A DNA stretch of 64,000 nucleotides, taken from Onishia niordana. Lineage in GTDB: Bacteria > Pseudomonadota > Gammaproteobacteria > Pseudomonadales > Halomonadaceae. The DNA lies in NCBI RefSeq assembly GCF_004798965.1, contig NZ_SDSD01000001.1, forward strand, positions 1 through 64,000. Direction: 5' to 3'. Of the stretch, positions 39,736 to 49,203 are shown piece after piece (within the stretch, counting starts at the first letter, position 1; each line of letters starts with the position of its first letter). The position numbers and the translations under genes are program-made. A model generated the notes under the pieces. The model was not told the origin of the DNA. It was given only the letters and a program-made list of their open reading frames with translations, and ran no database searches.

Positions 39736-40259
39736 TAAGTGAACCTCCGCCAGTCACTGTCGATCGCCAGGTCGTCCTTGAGGACAGCGACGCCATCGCG
39801 GCGCTGCCCACGCAGGACGAACTGGAACGCTGGATCGGTGCGGTGCTTCAGCATGCAGATGAAACGCACCAGGAACTGACGGTGCGTTTTGTCGATTCCG
39901 ATGAGAGCCAGACGCTCAATCGCGACTATCGCGACCGCGACCGTCCGACCAATGTCTTATCCTTTCCTTTCGAGTCGCCGCCAGGTGTATCACTGCCGCT
40001 GCTCGGCGACCTGGTTATCTGTCATGCTGTCGTGGTCCGCGAGGCTCGCGAGCAGGACAAGTCACTGGCGGCTCACTACGCTCATATGGTGATCCATGGC
40101 ACCTTGCACCTGCTGGGCCATGATCACATCGAGGATGACGAAGCCGAGCAGATGGAGGCTCTTGAACGGGTTATCCTTTCGGGCTTCGACATCCAGGACC
40201 CCTATGCGGCCGACCATCATCTCGACCTTGGTTCCGAGGAAAAGAGACCCCACGCATGA
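39732..40259 (+). CDS. ybeY: endoribonuclease YbeY
   Basis: Zinc-dependent endoribonuclease of 175 aa, acting in 16S rRNA maturation and ribosome quality control. The metal motif HGTLHLLGHDH places ligands at His122, His126 and His132. The family marker RPTNVLSFPF is at about 71-80. The start codon overlaps the ybeZ stop and its own stop overlaps the corC start (ATGA at both ends). Standard length. Confidence 0.95.
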   Translation: MISEPPPVTVDRQVVLEDSDAIAALPTQDELERWIGAVLQHADETHQELTVRFVDSDESQTLNRDYRDRDRPTNVLSFPFESPPGVSLPLLGDLVICHAVVVREAREQDKSLAAHYAHMVIHGTLHLLGHDHIEDDEAEQMEALERVILSGFDIQDPYAADHHLDLGSEEKRPHA

Positions 40260-41137
40260 GCGAAGATCGATCGAGTAGTCAGGGCAACAAGTCCTGGTTC
40301 GAAAAACTGTTCAACGCCTTCAGTTCTGACTCCGAAGAGCCCAGTTCTCGTGACGAGTTGAGGGAATTCTTGCGCGAAGCCGGTCCACGGATGCGCCTTG
40401 ATCAGGATGCACTGACCATCATCGAGGGCGCCCTTCAGATCAGCGACCAGCAGGTTCGGGAAGTCCTCATCCCCCGCTCGCAGGTTACGGCGATTGCCGC
40501 CGATCAGCCGCCGGAGGATTATCTGTCGGTCATTCTCGAGACCGGCCACTCCCGCTACCCGGTCATCGGCGAAAACCTGGATGAAGTCAAAGGGATCTTG
40601 CTGGCAAAGGATTTGCTGCCGCTGATCAGTAAGAGCCAGGAAAATCGTGACAGCTTCGATCTCACCAGCATCCTGCGTCCGGCCATGTTCGTGCCCGAAT
40701 CCAAGCGCCTGAACAGCCTATTAAAGGAATTCCGCGAGACGCACAATCACATGGCGGTGGTGGTCGACGAATACGGCGGTACGGCCGGCATCGTGACCAT
40801 CGAAGACATCCTTGAACAGATCGTCGGCGATATAGAAGACGAACACGATACCGACGAGGAAGAGGATATCCGCGAGTTGGGGGATAGCAGCTATGCAATT
40901 CGCGCCCTGACACCGATCGAAGACTTCAACGAGCGCTTCGATACTGACTTCTCCGACGAAGAGTTCGACACCCTTGGCGGCCTGGTGATGCAGAGCTTCG
41001 GCCACCTTCCCCGCCGTGGCGAATTTGCTGAACTCGGCGGTTGGCGATTCACGGTACTCAATGCCGATAACCGGCGTATTCGCCTATTACAGGCCGAACA
41101 GGCCGACACCCAGTATCCAGAGGAGAACCGCGCCTGA
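40256..41137 (+). CDS. corC: CorC/HlyC family CBS-domain protein
   Basis: Protein of 293 aa with two CBS domains (about 73-130 and 137-195; [17 protein letters not shown] between them, [20 protein letters not shown] in the second) and a C-terminal CorC/HlyC transporter-associated domain (about 205-285). This is E. coli YbeX, linked to magnesium/cobalt efflux and to ribosome metabolism through its operon. It has no membrane segments. It overlaps ybeY by 4 nt and precedes lnt by 54 nt. Confidence 0.93.
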   Translation: MSEDRSSSQGNKSWFEKLFNAFSSDSEEPSSRDELREFLREAGPRMRLDQDALTIIEGALQISDQQVREVLIPRSQVTAIAADQPPEDYLSVILETGHSRYPVIGENLDEVKGILLAKDLLPLISKSQENRDSFDLTSILRPAMFVPESKRLNSLLKEFRETHNHMAVVVDEYGGTAGIVTIEDILEQIVGDIEDEHDTDEEEDIRELGDSSYAIRALTPIEDFNERFDTDFSDEEFDTLGGLVMQSFGHLPRRGEFAELGGWRFTVLNADNRRIRLLQAEQADTQYPEENRA

Positions 41138-41191
41138 TGACGATCGACTAGACGATCCTCAGTTGCGGTGCATGGACGCCACAAGAGACCG

Positions 41192-42667
41192 ATGATGAAA
41201 GAACGACGCCTGAGCCTGGTGATCGGCTGCCTGATCGCGCTGATTGCTGGCGGACTCACGACCCTGTCCGCCGCCCCCTTCACCCTATGGTGGCTAGGCC
41301 CGGTCGCCATCGGCCTGATGTATCTTGGCATACAGACCCTGAGCCCTGGCCAGGCGGCTCTCAAGGGCTGGTGCTATGGCCTTGGCCTCTTTGGTAGCGG
41401 TGCCTCCTGGGTATATGTTTCGATCCATGACTATGGCTACACCAGCATGCCGCTGGCACTGGTGCTTACCGCTCTCTTCGTCGCATCCATGGCGCTCTTC
41501 CCTGCCGCCACCCTATGGCTGTACCGGCGCCTGACCGGCCAAAGGCTTGCCGCTTTCAGTTTTGCCGGCGCCTGGGTGCTTGGCGAGGTACTGCGCACCT
41601 ATCTGTTTACCGGCTTTCCCTGGCTACTGATCGGCACCTCACAGGTCGATTCTCCACTGGCTGCCTGGGCACCGGTGGGTGGTGTCTATCTGCTATCGTT
41701 GATCACCGCCCTGACCGGCACCCTAGGCGTTGAAGCCCTGCGACAGCGTTGGGTGCCGGCGGCCATCATCGCCGGCCTTTGGCTAGTGCCTCAGGCGCTT
41801 CCCGACCAGTGGACGCGCCCTGCCGAGGCCCAGACTCAGGTGGCACTGCTGCAGGGCAATCTGCCTCAACTGAGCAAGTGGAGCCCTCAGGGACAACGAG
41901 ACGCCTGGAACACCTACAGCACCCTGACAGGCAACCTCGAGGACGATGCCGACCTGATCGTCTGGCCCGAGGCCGCCCTGCCGATGTTCGAAGACCAGGC
42001 CCGGCCGCTTCTGGAACGCGTTCAGGCCAATATCGCCCCTGATACCGCCTTGCTCACCGGCATCCTGCAGCGTGATGAGGATGGCTATTTCAACAGCATC
42101 ATCGGCCTTGGAAATGCCAGCGGCCAATACCGCAAGGCTCACCTGGTGCCCTTTGGCGAGTACCTGCCCCTCGAGAGTCTGTTGAGCGGCCTGATTGCCT
42201 TCTTCGACCTGCCTGCCCCGGCGATGACGCCGGCTCAAGGAACGCAGGCGCCAATCAAGGCCGCTGGCCTCACCATCGGCAGTGCTATCTGCTATGAAAT
42301 CGTCTATGCCGATCTGGTGGCCGCACGCGCTCGGGACGCCGAAATATTGCTGACGGTGTCCAACGACACCTGGTTCGGGGATTCCCTGGGTCCCAAGCAG
42401 CATCTGCAAATGGCAAGGCTCAGGGCTCTGGAGAACGGCCGTTATGTGATGCGTGCCACCAGCAATGGCATCACCGCTATCATCGACGACCAGGGGCGCA
42501 TCACCGCGCAAGCCCCCCAGTTCACCGCCACCGCCCTGACCGGCGAGGTGCATGCCATGCAAGGCAGCACGCCCTTCACGCAAACGGGGAGCTGGCCTGC
42601 CTGGCTCGCCGCCACCCTCCTGGTGCTGCCGGGACTTCGCATATCAAGACGCCGACTCACGAGCTAA
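41192..42667 (+). CDS. lnt: apolipoprotein N-acyltransferase Lnt
   Basis: Inner-membrane enzyme of 491 aa that adds the third acyl chain to lipoproteins. About seven hydrophobic segments occupy the first 190 residues and one anchors the C-terminus. The carbon-nitrogen hydrolase domain between them has the triad Glu260 (WPEAALP), Lys315 (YRKAHLVPFGEYLP) and Cys367 (AICYE), with the same Lys-Cys spacing as E. coli. ATG 41192 or the adjacent ATG 41195 is the likely start; a GTG at 41168 opens the frame. Last gene of the operon. Confidence 0.95.
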   Translation: MMKERRLSLVIGCLIALIAGGLTTLSAAPFTLWWLGPVAIGLMYLGIQTLSPGQAALKGWCYGLGLFGSGASWVYVSIHDYGYTSMPLALVLTALFVASMALFPAATLWLYRRLTGQRLAAFSFAGAWVLGEVLRTYLFTGFPWLLIGTSQVDSPLAAWAPVGGVYLLSLITALTGTLGVEALRQRWVPAAIIAGLWLVPQALPDQWTRPAEAQTQVALLQGNLPQLSKWSPQGQRDAWNTYSTLTGNLEDDADLIVWPEAALPMFEDQARPLLERVQANIAPDTALLTGILQRDEDGYFNSIIGLGNASGQYRKAHLVPFGEYLPLESLLSGLIAFFDLPAPAMTPAQGTQAPIKAAGLTIGSAICYEIVYADLVAARARDAEILLTVSNDTWFGDSLGPKQHLQMARLRALENGRYVMRATSNGITAIIDDQGRITAQAPQFTATALTGEVHAMQGSTPFTQTGSWPAWLAATLLVLPGLRISRRRLTS

Positions 42668-42771
42668 TGCACCAGTGATGATGTGTTCTCGGATCAAGCC
42701 AGTTACCGCTGACACGCTGACACCGGTCCATCATGATCAACCAACGGCTTCTGCTACCACCTAAGGCTAGA

Positions 42772-42801
42772 AAACGATGAGGCCCGCCATTGGCGGGCCT
42801 C
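42772..42801. terminator. terminator between lnt and phaC
   Basis: Ten-bp stem GAGGCCCGCC/GGCGGGCCTC with an ATT loop (42779-42801). On the minus strand it is followed by ATCGTTTT, so it mainly terminates phaC. Confidence 0.85.
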
Positions 42802-42826
42802 GTTGCATCAGGGATTGGTGAAAAAC

Positions 42827-44668
42827 TCAGGATGCTTCCTTCGACGCCACCTGCCCAAGCACTTCAGGGATGGTCTGGCACACATAGCGCCCCGGAGCAG
42901 GCTCCAGAATCTCAAGCCCTCCTTCGCCGGGCTGCCGCGCCGACACCATCTTGTCGGCATCTGCATAGCCGTTCTCCGTCACCCAGGTCTGCCAATGCGG
43001 CCACCAGGAGCCTTCATTGAAGGTCGCGCCCTCAAGCCAAGTCTCCGGCTGGGCGGGCAACTCGGCATTGGTCCAGAAACCGTACTTGTTCTTGTGCGGC
43101 GGGTTCACGATTCCGGCGATGTGTCCGGAACCACCGAGCACAAAGGTCACCGGCCCCTTGGGCAGTTGAGTGCCGCCATAGGTGCTGTTCCATTTGGCGA
43201 TATGGTCTTCACGGGTGGAAACGAAATAGCTCGGCGTGGAAATCTTACGCAGGTCAATCTTGACGCCATCCAGCTCGATGCCACCGGGCTCGATCAGACG
43301 GTTCTCCAGATACATGTTGCGCAGATACCAACCATGGGTAGCGGCTGGCAGATTGGTGCCATCGGTGTTCCAGTACAGCAGATCGAAAGGCGCTGGCTGT
43401 TCGCCTTTAAGGTAATTGCTGATATAGAACGACCAGAACAAGTCTTTTTCACGTAGCAGGTTGAACGAAAAGGCGATCACTCGACCGTCGAGATAGCCGT
43501 CCTTCTCCATCTGACGCTCGAGCCCCTTAAGCACCGGCTCGTTGAGGAAGACACCAATCTCGCCGGGGTCACTGAAATCTTGCAAGGTGGCCATATAGGT
43601 CACCGAACGCACCTTGCGCCCGCGGCGGGTACTGGTCAAATAGGCCACTGTCGAGGCGGTCAAGGTCCCCCCGATGCAATAGCTCAGAAGGTTCACTGAT
43701 TTCTCGCCACATGCCTGCTCGATGGCACTCATGGCCTCGATGGGACCAAGCTGCATGTAATCTGCCCAGGTCAAATCCCGCTGTTCAGTGCCCGGGTTGC
43801 GCCAGGAGATCAGGAAGACGGTGTGGCCCTGATCAACGAGCCACCTCACCAACGAATTATCCTGACGAAGGTCGAGAATGTAGTACTTGTTGATCCAGGG
43901 CGGCACGATCAAAAGCGGCGTCTTGAACGTCTTCTCGGTGGTTGGTGCGTACTGGATCAGCTGCATGAGCTCATTTTCGAAAACTACCGAGCCCGGCGTT
44001 ACTGCCACATTTTCGCCGACCGTGAAGGCGCTGCGATCGGTCATCTTGACGTTGATACCCTCCGCCGAGTTGGCCAGATCCTCGCGAAGTTGGGCAAGCC
44101 CTTCGATGAGGTTCTGCCCCTTAGTCTCCATGGTCAGGCGCATCACCTCCGGATTGGTAGAGGCGAAGTTTGAGGGTGAAATGGCGCTCACATACTGACG
44201 CGCATAGAACTCAAGATTGCGCTTCTGATCGGGAGGCAAGTTATCAAGATTGCCGATCATTTCTTCGACAAGCCGCGAAAACAAGAGGTATTGCTCTAAA
44301 AGAGCGCGATAGAAAGGCTCCTTGCGCCAAGCCTCATCCTTGAAACGGCGGTCGTCACGGGCAGGCTCGATCAAAAGCTCTGTCTCTTCACCACTCAAGT
44401 CTCGCAGGCTCTGCTGGAAAAGCTGCATCTGATCCTGGGCAAGCCGTAGCTGAGCATTCATGAGCGTATCAGGATCGCTGACCAACGCTTCAGCACCAGC
44501 GCGAAAACTCTCGCGCATATCTTCATAGATGGTCTTGCCGGCCTCCCCGGGCAACATCCGCGCCAGCATATCCTGCATCAGCACCTGATATTCCTGACCC
44601 ATTACTTCCAGCTGCTTGTTCCATTCCTGAAGCTCGGACGCCGATGGCGCATGTAAACCTGACTGCAT
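42827..44668 (-). CDS. phaC: polyhydroxyalkanoate synthase, class I type
   Basis: PHA synthase of 613 aa that polymerises (R)-3-hydroxyacyl-CoA into storage granules. The lipase-like box reads SYCIGG with nucleophile Cys331; Asp488 (REDHIAKW) and His516 (GGSGHIAGIVNPP) complete the triad with spacing like C. necator PhaC. The N-terminal 90 residues are helical and carry the granule/dimer region. ATG 44668 follows AGGAG. It lies downstream of the phasin gene on the same strand, separated by about 395 nt with strong hairpins, so expression of the two may be uncoupled. Confidence 0.94.
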   Translation of the reverse strand: MQSGLHAPSASELQEWNKQLEVMGQEYQVLMQDMLARMLPGEAGKTIYEDMRESFRAGAEALVSDPDTLMNAQLRLAQDQMQLFQQSLRDLSGEETELLIEPARDDRRFKDEAWRKEPFYRALLEQYLLFSRLVEEMIGNLDNLPPDQKRNLEFYARQYVSAISPSNFASTNPEVMRLTMETKGQNLIEGLAQLREDLANSAEGINVKMTDRSAFTVGENVAVTPGSVVFENELMQLIQYAPTTEKTFKTPLLIVPPWINKYYILDLRQDNSLVRWLVDQGHTVFLISWRNPGTEQRDLTWADYMQLGPIEAMSAIEQACGEKSVNLLSYCIGGTLTASTVAYLTSTRRGRKVRSVTYMATLQDFSDPGEIGVFLNEPVLKGLERQMEKDGYLDGRVIAFSFNLLREKDLFWSFYISNYLKGEQPAPFDLLYWNTDGTNLPAATHGWYLRNMYLENRLIEPGGIELDGVKIDLRKISTPSYFVSTREDHIAKWNSTYGGTQLPKGPVTFVLGGSGHIAGIVNPPHKNKYGFWTNAELPAQPETWLEGATFNEGSWWPHWQTWVTENGYADADKMVSARQPGEGGLEILEPAPGRYVCQTIPEVLGQVASKEAS

Positions 44669-45063
44669 TGCCCACTCCTGTGATCGAAGCCCTGCGTGAT
44701 CTCGAAACTACTGATCCAATCCTGCTGCCACCGCACTTATGACACTATCCGTTGCCCCACTTCCTGATGGTCAAAGGATCCGTTGATCCTTGGCCTAACA
44801 AACCAGCCTGACAATATAAGCCTCCCCAACCCAATATCGTATTGTCATAACAAGCGGCATACTCGGCTACCCGGAGACGCACATGGCAATGGTCGCTGCA
44901 TTACAATCATGCTCGATCCAAGGGGTTCAGTGCCCTTTCTCTCTTAGCCTATATACCACACTCGCCATCCCTGCCACCGCCAATATATACGCACCCATGG
45001 CCGAAAGATGCGTTCATCTTTAAGCCATGGGTGACATGTCCTATGAGGCGATGCAATCCGGCA
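44669..45063. other. phasin-phaC intergenic region
   Basis: No gene is supported here (a 69-codon minus frame reaching into the phasin tail looks like a shadow). The region holds a nested hairpin (44992-45033), a 7-bp hairpin AAGGATC-CGTT-GATCCTT (44774-44791) and a spaced inverted repeat TGACAATA...TATTGTCA (44809-44816, 44840-44847). A phaC promoter is likely within it. Confidence 0.55.
44992..45033 (-). terminator. nested hairpin between phasin and phaC
   Basis: Outer stem CACCCATGGC/GCCATGGGTG (44992-45001, 45024-45033) encloses inner stem AAAGATG/CATCTTT with a CGTT loop, 30 nt past the phasin stop. Only two-base internal loops interrupt 17 pairs. It lacks a T-run, so it is a partial terminator or RNA-stabilising structure. 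Confidence 0.65.
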
Positions 45064-45687
45064 TCAGGAGCTCTTGTTTCCCCCCGTGCTGCCGGCACCA
45101 CCCGATTTGCTAGATGCTGAGCTTTTGGCACTTGAGCTACTGCGGCGGCTGGTTGCACTTGAAGACGGCTTGGTTGTCGCCTGCTGACTGGATTGCGCTG
45201 CTTGCTGCGTGGCCTCTGCCGCTTGTTTGGTCGCCTGTGCGGCCTGCTGGCTGGCCTGCTCGGCGAATTGCTGCGTCGAGGCTAGCGCCTGCTCAGTGGC
45301 GGTGGTCATCTGCTCGGTAGCGGATTGTGTCGCCGAGGTCGCCTGCTGGGTCGCCGTATCCGAGACTTCCGTCAGCACCTTCTCCATTTCGCGCTTGAAC
45401 TCAAGGCTTAGCTCGGTCATCGCCTCAGCATCCTTGAGTAGCTGGGTAGAGAGCTCGTTCATCATTTCTGTCTGACGCGTGCCGAAGTCACGCATCGCCT
45501 CGGGGTCCTTGGCCTCGCTGGCATCACGAAGCCGCTCTGTGCCCAACTGACTGTAACGCTTCATGGACTCAAGCTGGAACTGGGTCAGCTTCTCCATGTT
45601 GTCTAGCATCAAGCCATTGAGCTTGCGCATCGGCGCGAAGAAACTTTCAGCCTGCTCCGTAAACTCGGTAAACGTCTTGTCCTTCAT
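45064..45687 (-). CDS. phaP: phasin (PHA granule protein)
   Basis: Phasin of 207 aa coating PHA granules. The first 115 residues are amphipathic helices (KDKTFTEFTEQAESFFAPMRKL start, typical phasin family). Residues about 125-175 are Ala/Gln/Thr repeats (QQAA, KQAAEA) that could form a coiled coil, and the tail is Ser/Lys/Gly-rich and disordered. The basic low-complexity tail recalls nucleoid-binding phasins, but no sharp AAKP repeat is present. ATG 45687 follows GGAGG; the longer frame to 45774 has no support. phaC lies downstream. Confidence 0.88.
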   Translation of the reverse strand: MKDKTFTEFTEQAESFFAPMRKLNGLMLDNMEKLTQFQLESMKRYSQLGTERLRDASEAKDPEAMRDFGTRQTEMMNELSTQLLKDAEAMTELSLEFKREMEKVLTEVSDTATQQATSATQSATEQMTTATEQALASTQQFAEQASQQAAQATKQAAEATQQAAQSSQQATTKPSSSATSRRSSSSAKSSASSKSGGAGSTGGNKSS

Positions 45688-45783
45688 GGCACATCCTCCA
45701 TGGTTCATCAATGTGGGCGCGAGCCCTGATTGCTGCACTGCACAAAGCGTAGTACCGGTCTCATGACCATGCAACCACCAACG

Positions 45784-46188
45784 TTACTTACGGTGAGACC
45801 GCGAACGGGCACTGGCTGGTTCGTCAGCTGACTTGCTCTCATCAGCCTTTGAGCTCTCATCCTTTTCCTTGGACTGGCTGGAAGCGGCCTGAGCCTTTTG
45901 AAGCATATCAAGCATCATCTGCTGGTAATTGCCGAAACTGCTCATTCCCTGGTTGAGGTTGTCCTGAAAGTTGCCCTTGAACGACTCTTGAAAAGCCGGC
46001 GGCATGAAGGGGCTCTTGAGGAAGGGCTGCAGAAGGCTCATGGGGTCATAGCCTTCTGCTCCAGCATCCATTTGCTGCTGGACACGCGACATCAGCTCGT
46101 TGTGGAATGCCTCGACATCAGGCAAGCCAAGAGACTGACGAAATTCGGCAGGTGTAAGGTCGAACTCGAGGTGAATCTTCATAGGCAT
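45784..46188 (-). CDS. conserved PHA-locus protein (DUF6489-like)
   Basis: Protein of 134 aa of unknown function. It starts MPMKIHLEFDLTPAEFRQSLGLPDV, resembling the DUF6489 group (KIH-x-E-x-D-TP-E). The middle is Met/Phe/Gln-rich (PFMPPAF, NYQQMMLDMLQKAQ) and the last 35 residues are Lys/Ser/Asp/Glu-rich and likely disordered. It sits 96 nt before the phasin on the same strand and shares its tail style, suggesting a granule-associated role (inference). ATG 46188 or 46182 are both possible starts. Confidence 0.7.
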   Translation of the reverse strand: MPMKIHLEFDLTPAEFRQSLGLPDVEAFHNELMSRVQQQMDAGAEGYDPMSLLQPFLKSPFMPPAFQESFKGNFQDNLNQGMSSFGNYQQMMLDMLQKAQAASSQSKEKDESSKADESKSADEPASARSRSHRK

Positions 46189-46253
46189 CGCCAAACTGAT
46201 GGATTGGGTTTCAGTCTAGCAGCCAGGGGGCCAGCGTGTGGCCCCCCATGAAC

Positions 46254-47339
46254 TCAACGCAGGCGGGGTGTATCCACACTCACGTCGAGATTTTGCGCCC
46301 GATGACGCAGCAAGTGGTCAATCAGGGTAAGCGCCATCATGGCCTCGGCAATTGGCGTTGCGCGTATGCCCACACAGGGATCATGCCGCCCCTTGGTGAC
46401 CACTTCCACCGGCTCACCGTGCACGTCGATGGAACGGCCCGGCAAGGTAATGCTGGAGGTCGGCTTGAGAGCCAGATGAGCAATCAACGGCTGGCCCGAG
46501 GATATCCCGCCAATCACGCCACCGGCATGATTGGACAGAAACCCCTCTGGCGTCATCTCGTCACGATGCTCGCTGCCCCGCTGGGCAACGGCCGCAAAGC
46601 CGTCACCGATCTCCACCCCTTTGACCGCATTGATGCTCATCAGGCCATGGGCAAGCTCGGCATCCAGGCGATCGAAGACCGGCTCGCCAAGCCCCACCGG
46701 GACGCCATCGGCCACCACGGTAATCTTGGCACCCACCGAGTCCTGATCACGACGCAACTGATCCATATAGTCTTCGAGTTCCGGTACACGATCAGGGTCC
46801 GGGCAGAAGAAGGCGTTTTCTTCGACCGAGGCCCAGCTCTTGAACTCCATGGCCATCGGACCGAGCTGGCTCATGTACCCACGCACGCGAATGCCCTGAG
46901 CTGCCAGGTAGGCCTTAGCGATGGCGCCGGCCGCCACGCGCATGGCGGTCTCCCGGGCACTGGAGCGCCCGCCGCCCCGATAGTCCCGCTGACCGTACTT
47001 GTGATGGTAAGTGTAATCAGCGTGGGCCGGTCGGAACTGATCCTTAATCTTCGAGTAGTCATTGGAGCGCTGATCGGTGTTCTCGATCATCAAGCCGATC
47101 GAAGTGCCAGTGGTGACGCCTTCGAAGACACCGGAAAGAATGCGCACCTGATCCGGCTCGCGACGCTGGGTGGTGTGGCGCGAGGTACCGGGACGACGGC
47201 GATCGAGGTCGCGCTGCAGGTCGGCCTCGCTGAGCGGAATCCCCGGCGGGCAGCCATCGACGATGGCGCCCAGCGCCGGGCCGTGGCTCTCGCCGAAAGT
47301 GGTAACAGTAAATAGCTTACCGAAGGTATTACCGGACAT
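46254..47339 (-). CDS. aroC: chorismate synthase AroC
   Basis: Chorismate synthase of 361 aa, catalysing the last step of the shikimate pathway with reduced FMN. Family signatures are [18 protein letters not shown] (14-31), [14 protein letters not shown] and the conserved RSSARETA and [18 protein letters not shown] 47339 is preceded by TGAGGAAC. Gene order prmB-aroC is the same as in E. coli, 31 nt apart. Its product feeds TrpE and PabB encoded elsewhere in the window. Confidence 0.96.
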   Translation of the reverse strand: MSGNTFGKLFTVTTFGESHGPALGAIVDGCPPGIPLSEADLQRDLDRRRPGTSRHTTQRREPDQVRILSGVFEGVTTGTSIGLMIENTDQRSNDYSKIKDQFRPAHADYTYHHKYGQRDYRGGGRSSARETAMRVAAGAIAKAYLAAQGIRVRGYMSQLGPMAMEFKSWASVEENAFFCPDPDRVPELEDYMDQLRRDQDSVGAKITVVADGVPVGLGEPVFDRLDAELAHGLMSINAVKGVEIGDGFAAVAQRGSEHRDEMTPEGFLSNHAGGVIGGISSGQPLIAHLALKPTSSITLPGRSIDVHGEPVEVVTKGRHDPCVGIRATPIAEAMMALTLIDHLLRHRAQNLDVSVDTPRLR

Positions 47340-47370
47340 TGACGTTCCTCAAGGCTCAGGTATCAGCGGT

Positions 47371-48324
47371 TCAGGCGAAGGAGGCGGCGTAGGCATCGAG
47401 TTCATGGGCGGTCAGCACGAAGACGCCCTGCCCGCCACGTTCGAACTCGAGCCACATGAAGGGGACCTCGGGAAAGGCCGCTTCCAGGTGATGATCGGAG
47501 TTGCCGACTTCAACGATCAGTACGCCGTCATCGGTCAGCAGGCTCCGCGCCTCACGCAGTATGCGGCGCACGATATCCAGGCCGTCATCTCCCGCCCCCA
47601 GCGCCAAGGCCGGCTCGTGACCGAATTCCGCTGGCATGGTGGCGAGGTCGCGGACATCCACGTAGGGGGGATTGGAGACAATCAGGTCGTAGCTCTGACC
47701 GCCAAGGCCCTCAAACACATCAGAAGCCACAGCCCGCACCCGTGCACCGACGTCATGGCGCGTGATGTTGGTCTTGGCAACCTCAAGGGCATCGGTGCTG
47801 ATGTCGGCCAGATCGACCTCGGCGGTAGGCAAATGCAGCGCAGTCGCGATGCCGATGCAGCCGGAACCACAGCACAGATCCAGCACACGAGCCGGCGGCT
47901 CGGCGGGGAACCAGGCGGCGAACCCGTCCTCGATCAACTCGGCAATCGGCGAGCGGGGAATCAGCACACGCTCATCGACGTTAAACGCCACCCCTGAGAA
48001 AAATGCCTCTCCGAGCAGGTAAGGCAAGGGCCGACGGGTTTCGATGCGCGCACGGACCAGACCGACGATCCGTGTCCGTTCCATGGGCAGCAGTCGCGCC
48101 TCCAGCACGGAAGGATCAACGTCCCAGGGCAGATGCAAGGCCCCCAACGTCAGCGCAACCGCCTCGTCCCAGGGAGAGGCAGTGCCGTGACCGAAAAACA
48201 GGCCATGCGTGTAAAATTCACTGGTCGTCCAACGCAGGCAGTCGCGCAGCGTATGAAGGTGCTCGGCGATCTCGCGATCATCGAGAGCAAGGGTCGAATC
48301 GGCATCGGGTCGGGAGGCGGCCAC
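47371..48324 (-). CDS. prmB: ribosomal protein L3 N5-glutamine methyltransferase PrmB
   Basis: HemK-family methyltransferase of 317 aa that methylates Gln in ribosomal protein L3. The SAM loop [10 protein letters not shown] is at residues 149-158 and the substrate-glutamine motif NPPY at 218-221 (followed by VDVRDL, typical of PrmB rather than PrmC). Adjacent aroC and divergent smrB reproduce the E. coli neighbourhood. The start is GTG at 48324 with AGGA 8 nt upstream. Confidence 0.94.
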   Translation of the reverse strand: MAASRPDADSTLALDDREIAEHLHTLRDCLRWTTSEFYTHGLFFGHGTASPWDEAVALTLGALHLPWDVDPSVLEARLLPMERTRIVGLVRARIETRRPLPYLLGEAFFSGVAFNVDERVLIPRSPIAELIEDGFAAWFPAEPPARVLDLCCGSGCIGIATALHLPTAEVDLADISTDALEVAKTNITRHDVGARVRAVASDVFEGLGGQSYDLIVSNPPYVDVRDLATMPAEFGHEPALALGAGDDGLDIVRRILREARSLLTDDGVLIVEVGNSDHHLEAAFPEVPFMWLEFERGGQGVFVLTAHELDAYAASFA

Positions 48325-48458
48325 GCGTCGTCCTGTGATTTATCGAATTGAGTGTCAGACTTGGGATTGTACCCGGCCCGTCGCACGGTTCACAGTCACT
48401 GCCAAGCCGCTATACTGGCCCGTCATTTACCCATTCAACGTAATCCACGGGGAGCAAC

Positions 48459-49043
48459 ATGAGCCAGCGCCGCGGACACCCGGACGATGACGAGGTTTCG
48501 CTGTTTCGCCAGGCCCTGGCCGATGCAGGGGTCAAACCCATGCGCTCTAACCGAGCCGACCCGGGCAAACCCAAGAAGCGGCGCCAGGAGGCGCTGGCCG
48601 AACGCCGTGCCGCCGCCCTGGAAAACGATAGCTATCAGTTAAGCAGCCGCACCAGCGATGGGCGGGTTGAACCCGTACGCCCTTCCGAGTGGCTCGAGTT
48701 TACCGTCCCGGACCTCCCCCAACGCACCCGCAGCCAATTGAAGCGCGGCAGCATCGCCTGGGAGGCAGGCCTCGACCTGCACGGGTATACCATCGATGAG
48801 GCGCGCTCAGAGCTCGAGAGCTTCATTCGCGAGGCCCGCGAACGACGCGCCCGCTGTGTACTGGTAGTCCACGGCAAATCACGCTCCGCCACGGGGCCGG
48901 ATGCCTACCCGGTTATCAAAAGTCATGTCAACGCCTGGCTTCGCGAGTGGCCTAGTGTGCTGGCCTTCTGTTCGGCTCGCGAAATGGATGGCGGCAGCGG
49001 TGCGGTCTATATATTACTGCGGCGCCGAGGCGAAAGCCTCTAG
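48459..49043 (+). CDS. smrB: Smr-domain endonuclease SmrB
   Basis: Protein of 194 aa with a basic N-terminal extension (1-75) and a C-terminal Smr domain (about 103-194). Motifs: LDLHG at 105-109, HGKS at 138-141 and GGSGA at 178-182. E. coli SmrB (183 aa, next to prmB-aroC) cleaves mRNA at collided ribosomes; the same location and length support this identity. Upstream GGGGAGCAAC gives a good ribosome site. The TAG stop is formed inside the left end of the MITE-like element, so insertion may have set or replaced the original 3' end. Confidence 0.88.
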   Translation: MSQRRGHPDDDEVSLFRQALADAGVKPMRSNRADPGKPKKRRQEALAERRAAALENDSYQLSSRTSDGRVEPVRPSEWLEFTVPDLPQRTRSQLKRGSIAWEAGLDLHGYTIDEARSELESFIREARERRARCVLVVHGKSRSATGPDAYPVIKSHVNAWLREWPSVLAFCSAREMDGGSGAVYILLRRRGESL

Positions 49044-49185
49044 GCTTTGTCTGAAAAGTCGACGAGCGAAGGCCAGACAAGGCAAAAATTGGCGAAAGAG
49101 CGGAGTTTACGGGGTGTAAATGAGCATCTTGAGCCGATTTTTAACGCCGTATGGGCGAGCGCAGTACTTTTCAGACATTGCCTAG
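49040..49185. mobile_element. 146-bp MITE-like inverted-repeat element
   Basis: The ends CTAGGCTTTGTCTGAAAAGT (49040-49059) and ACTTTTCAGACATTGCCTAG (49166-49185) are inverted repeats matching at 18 of 20 positions. CTAG at both extremes may be a 4-bp target duplication. The interior is also self-complementary (AAAAATTGGC against GCCGATTTTT; GTTTAC against GTAAAT), so the whole can fold back. It has no ORF. Its similarity in style to dispersed intergenic repeats of marine gammaproteobacteria suggests a non-autonomous transposon. Confidence 0.7.
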
Positions 49186-49203
49186 TCAGACACAAGCACC
49201 TAT

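Noticed and set aside
44949-45158. 69-codon minus-strand frame after the phasin
   Set aside because: It overlaps the phasin tail and spans the nested hairpin; no ribosome site.
46236-47315. 359-codon open frame opposite aroC
   Set aside because: Antisense shadow of a highly conserved enzyme.
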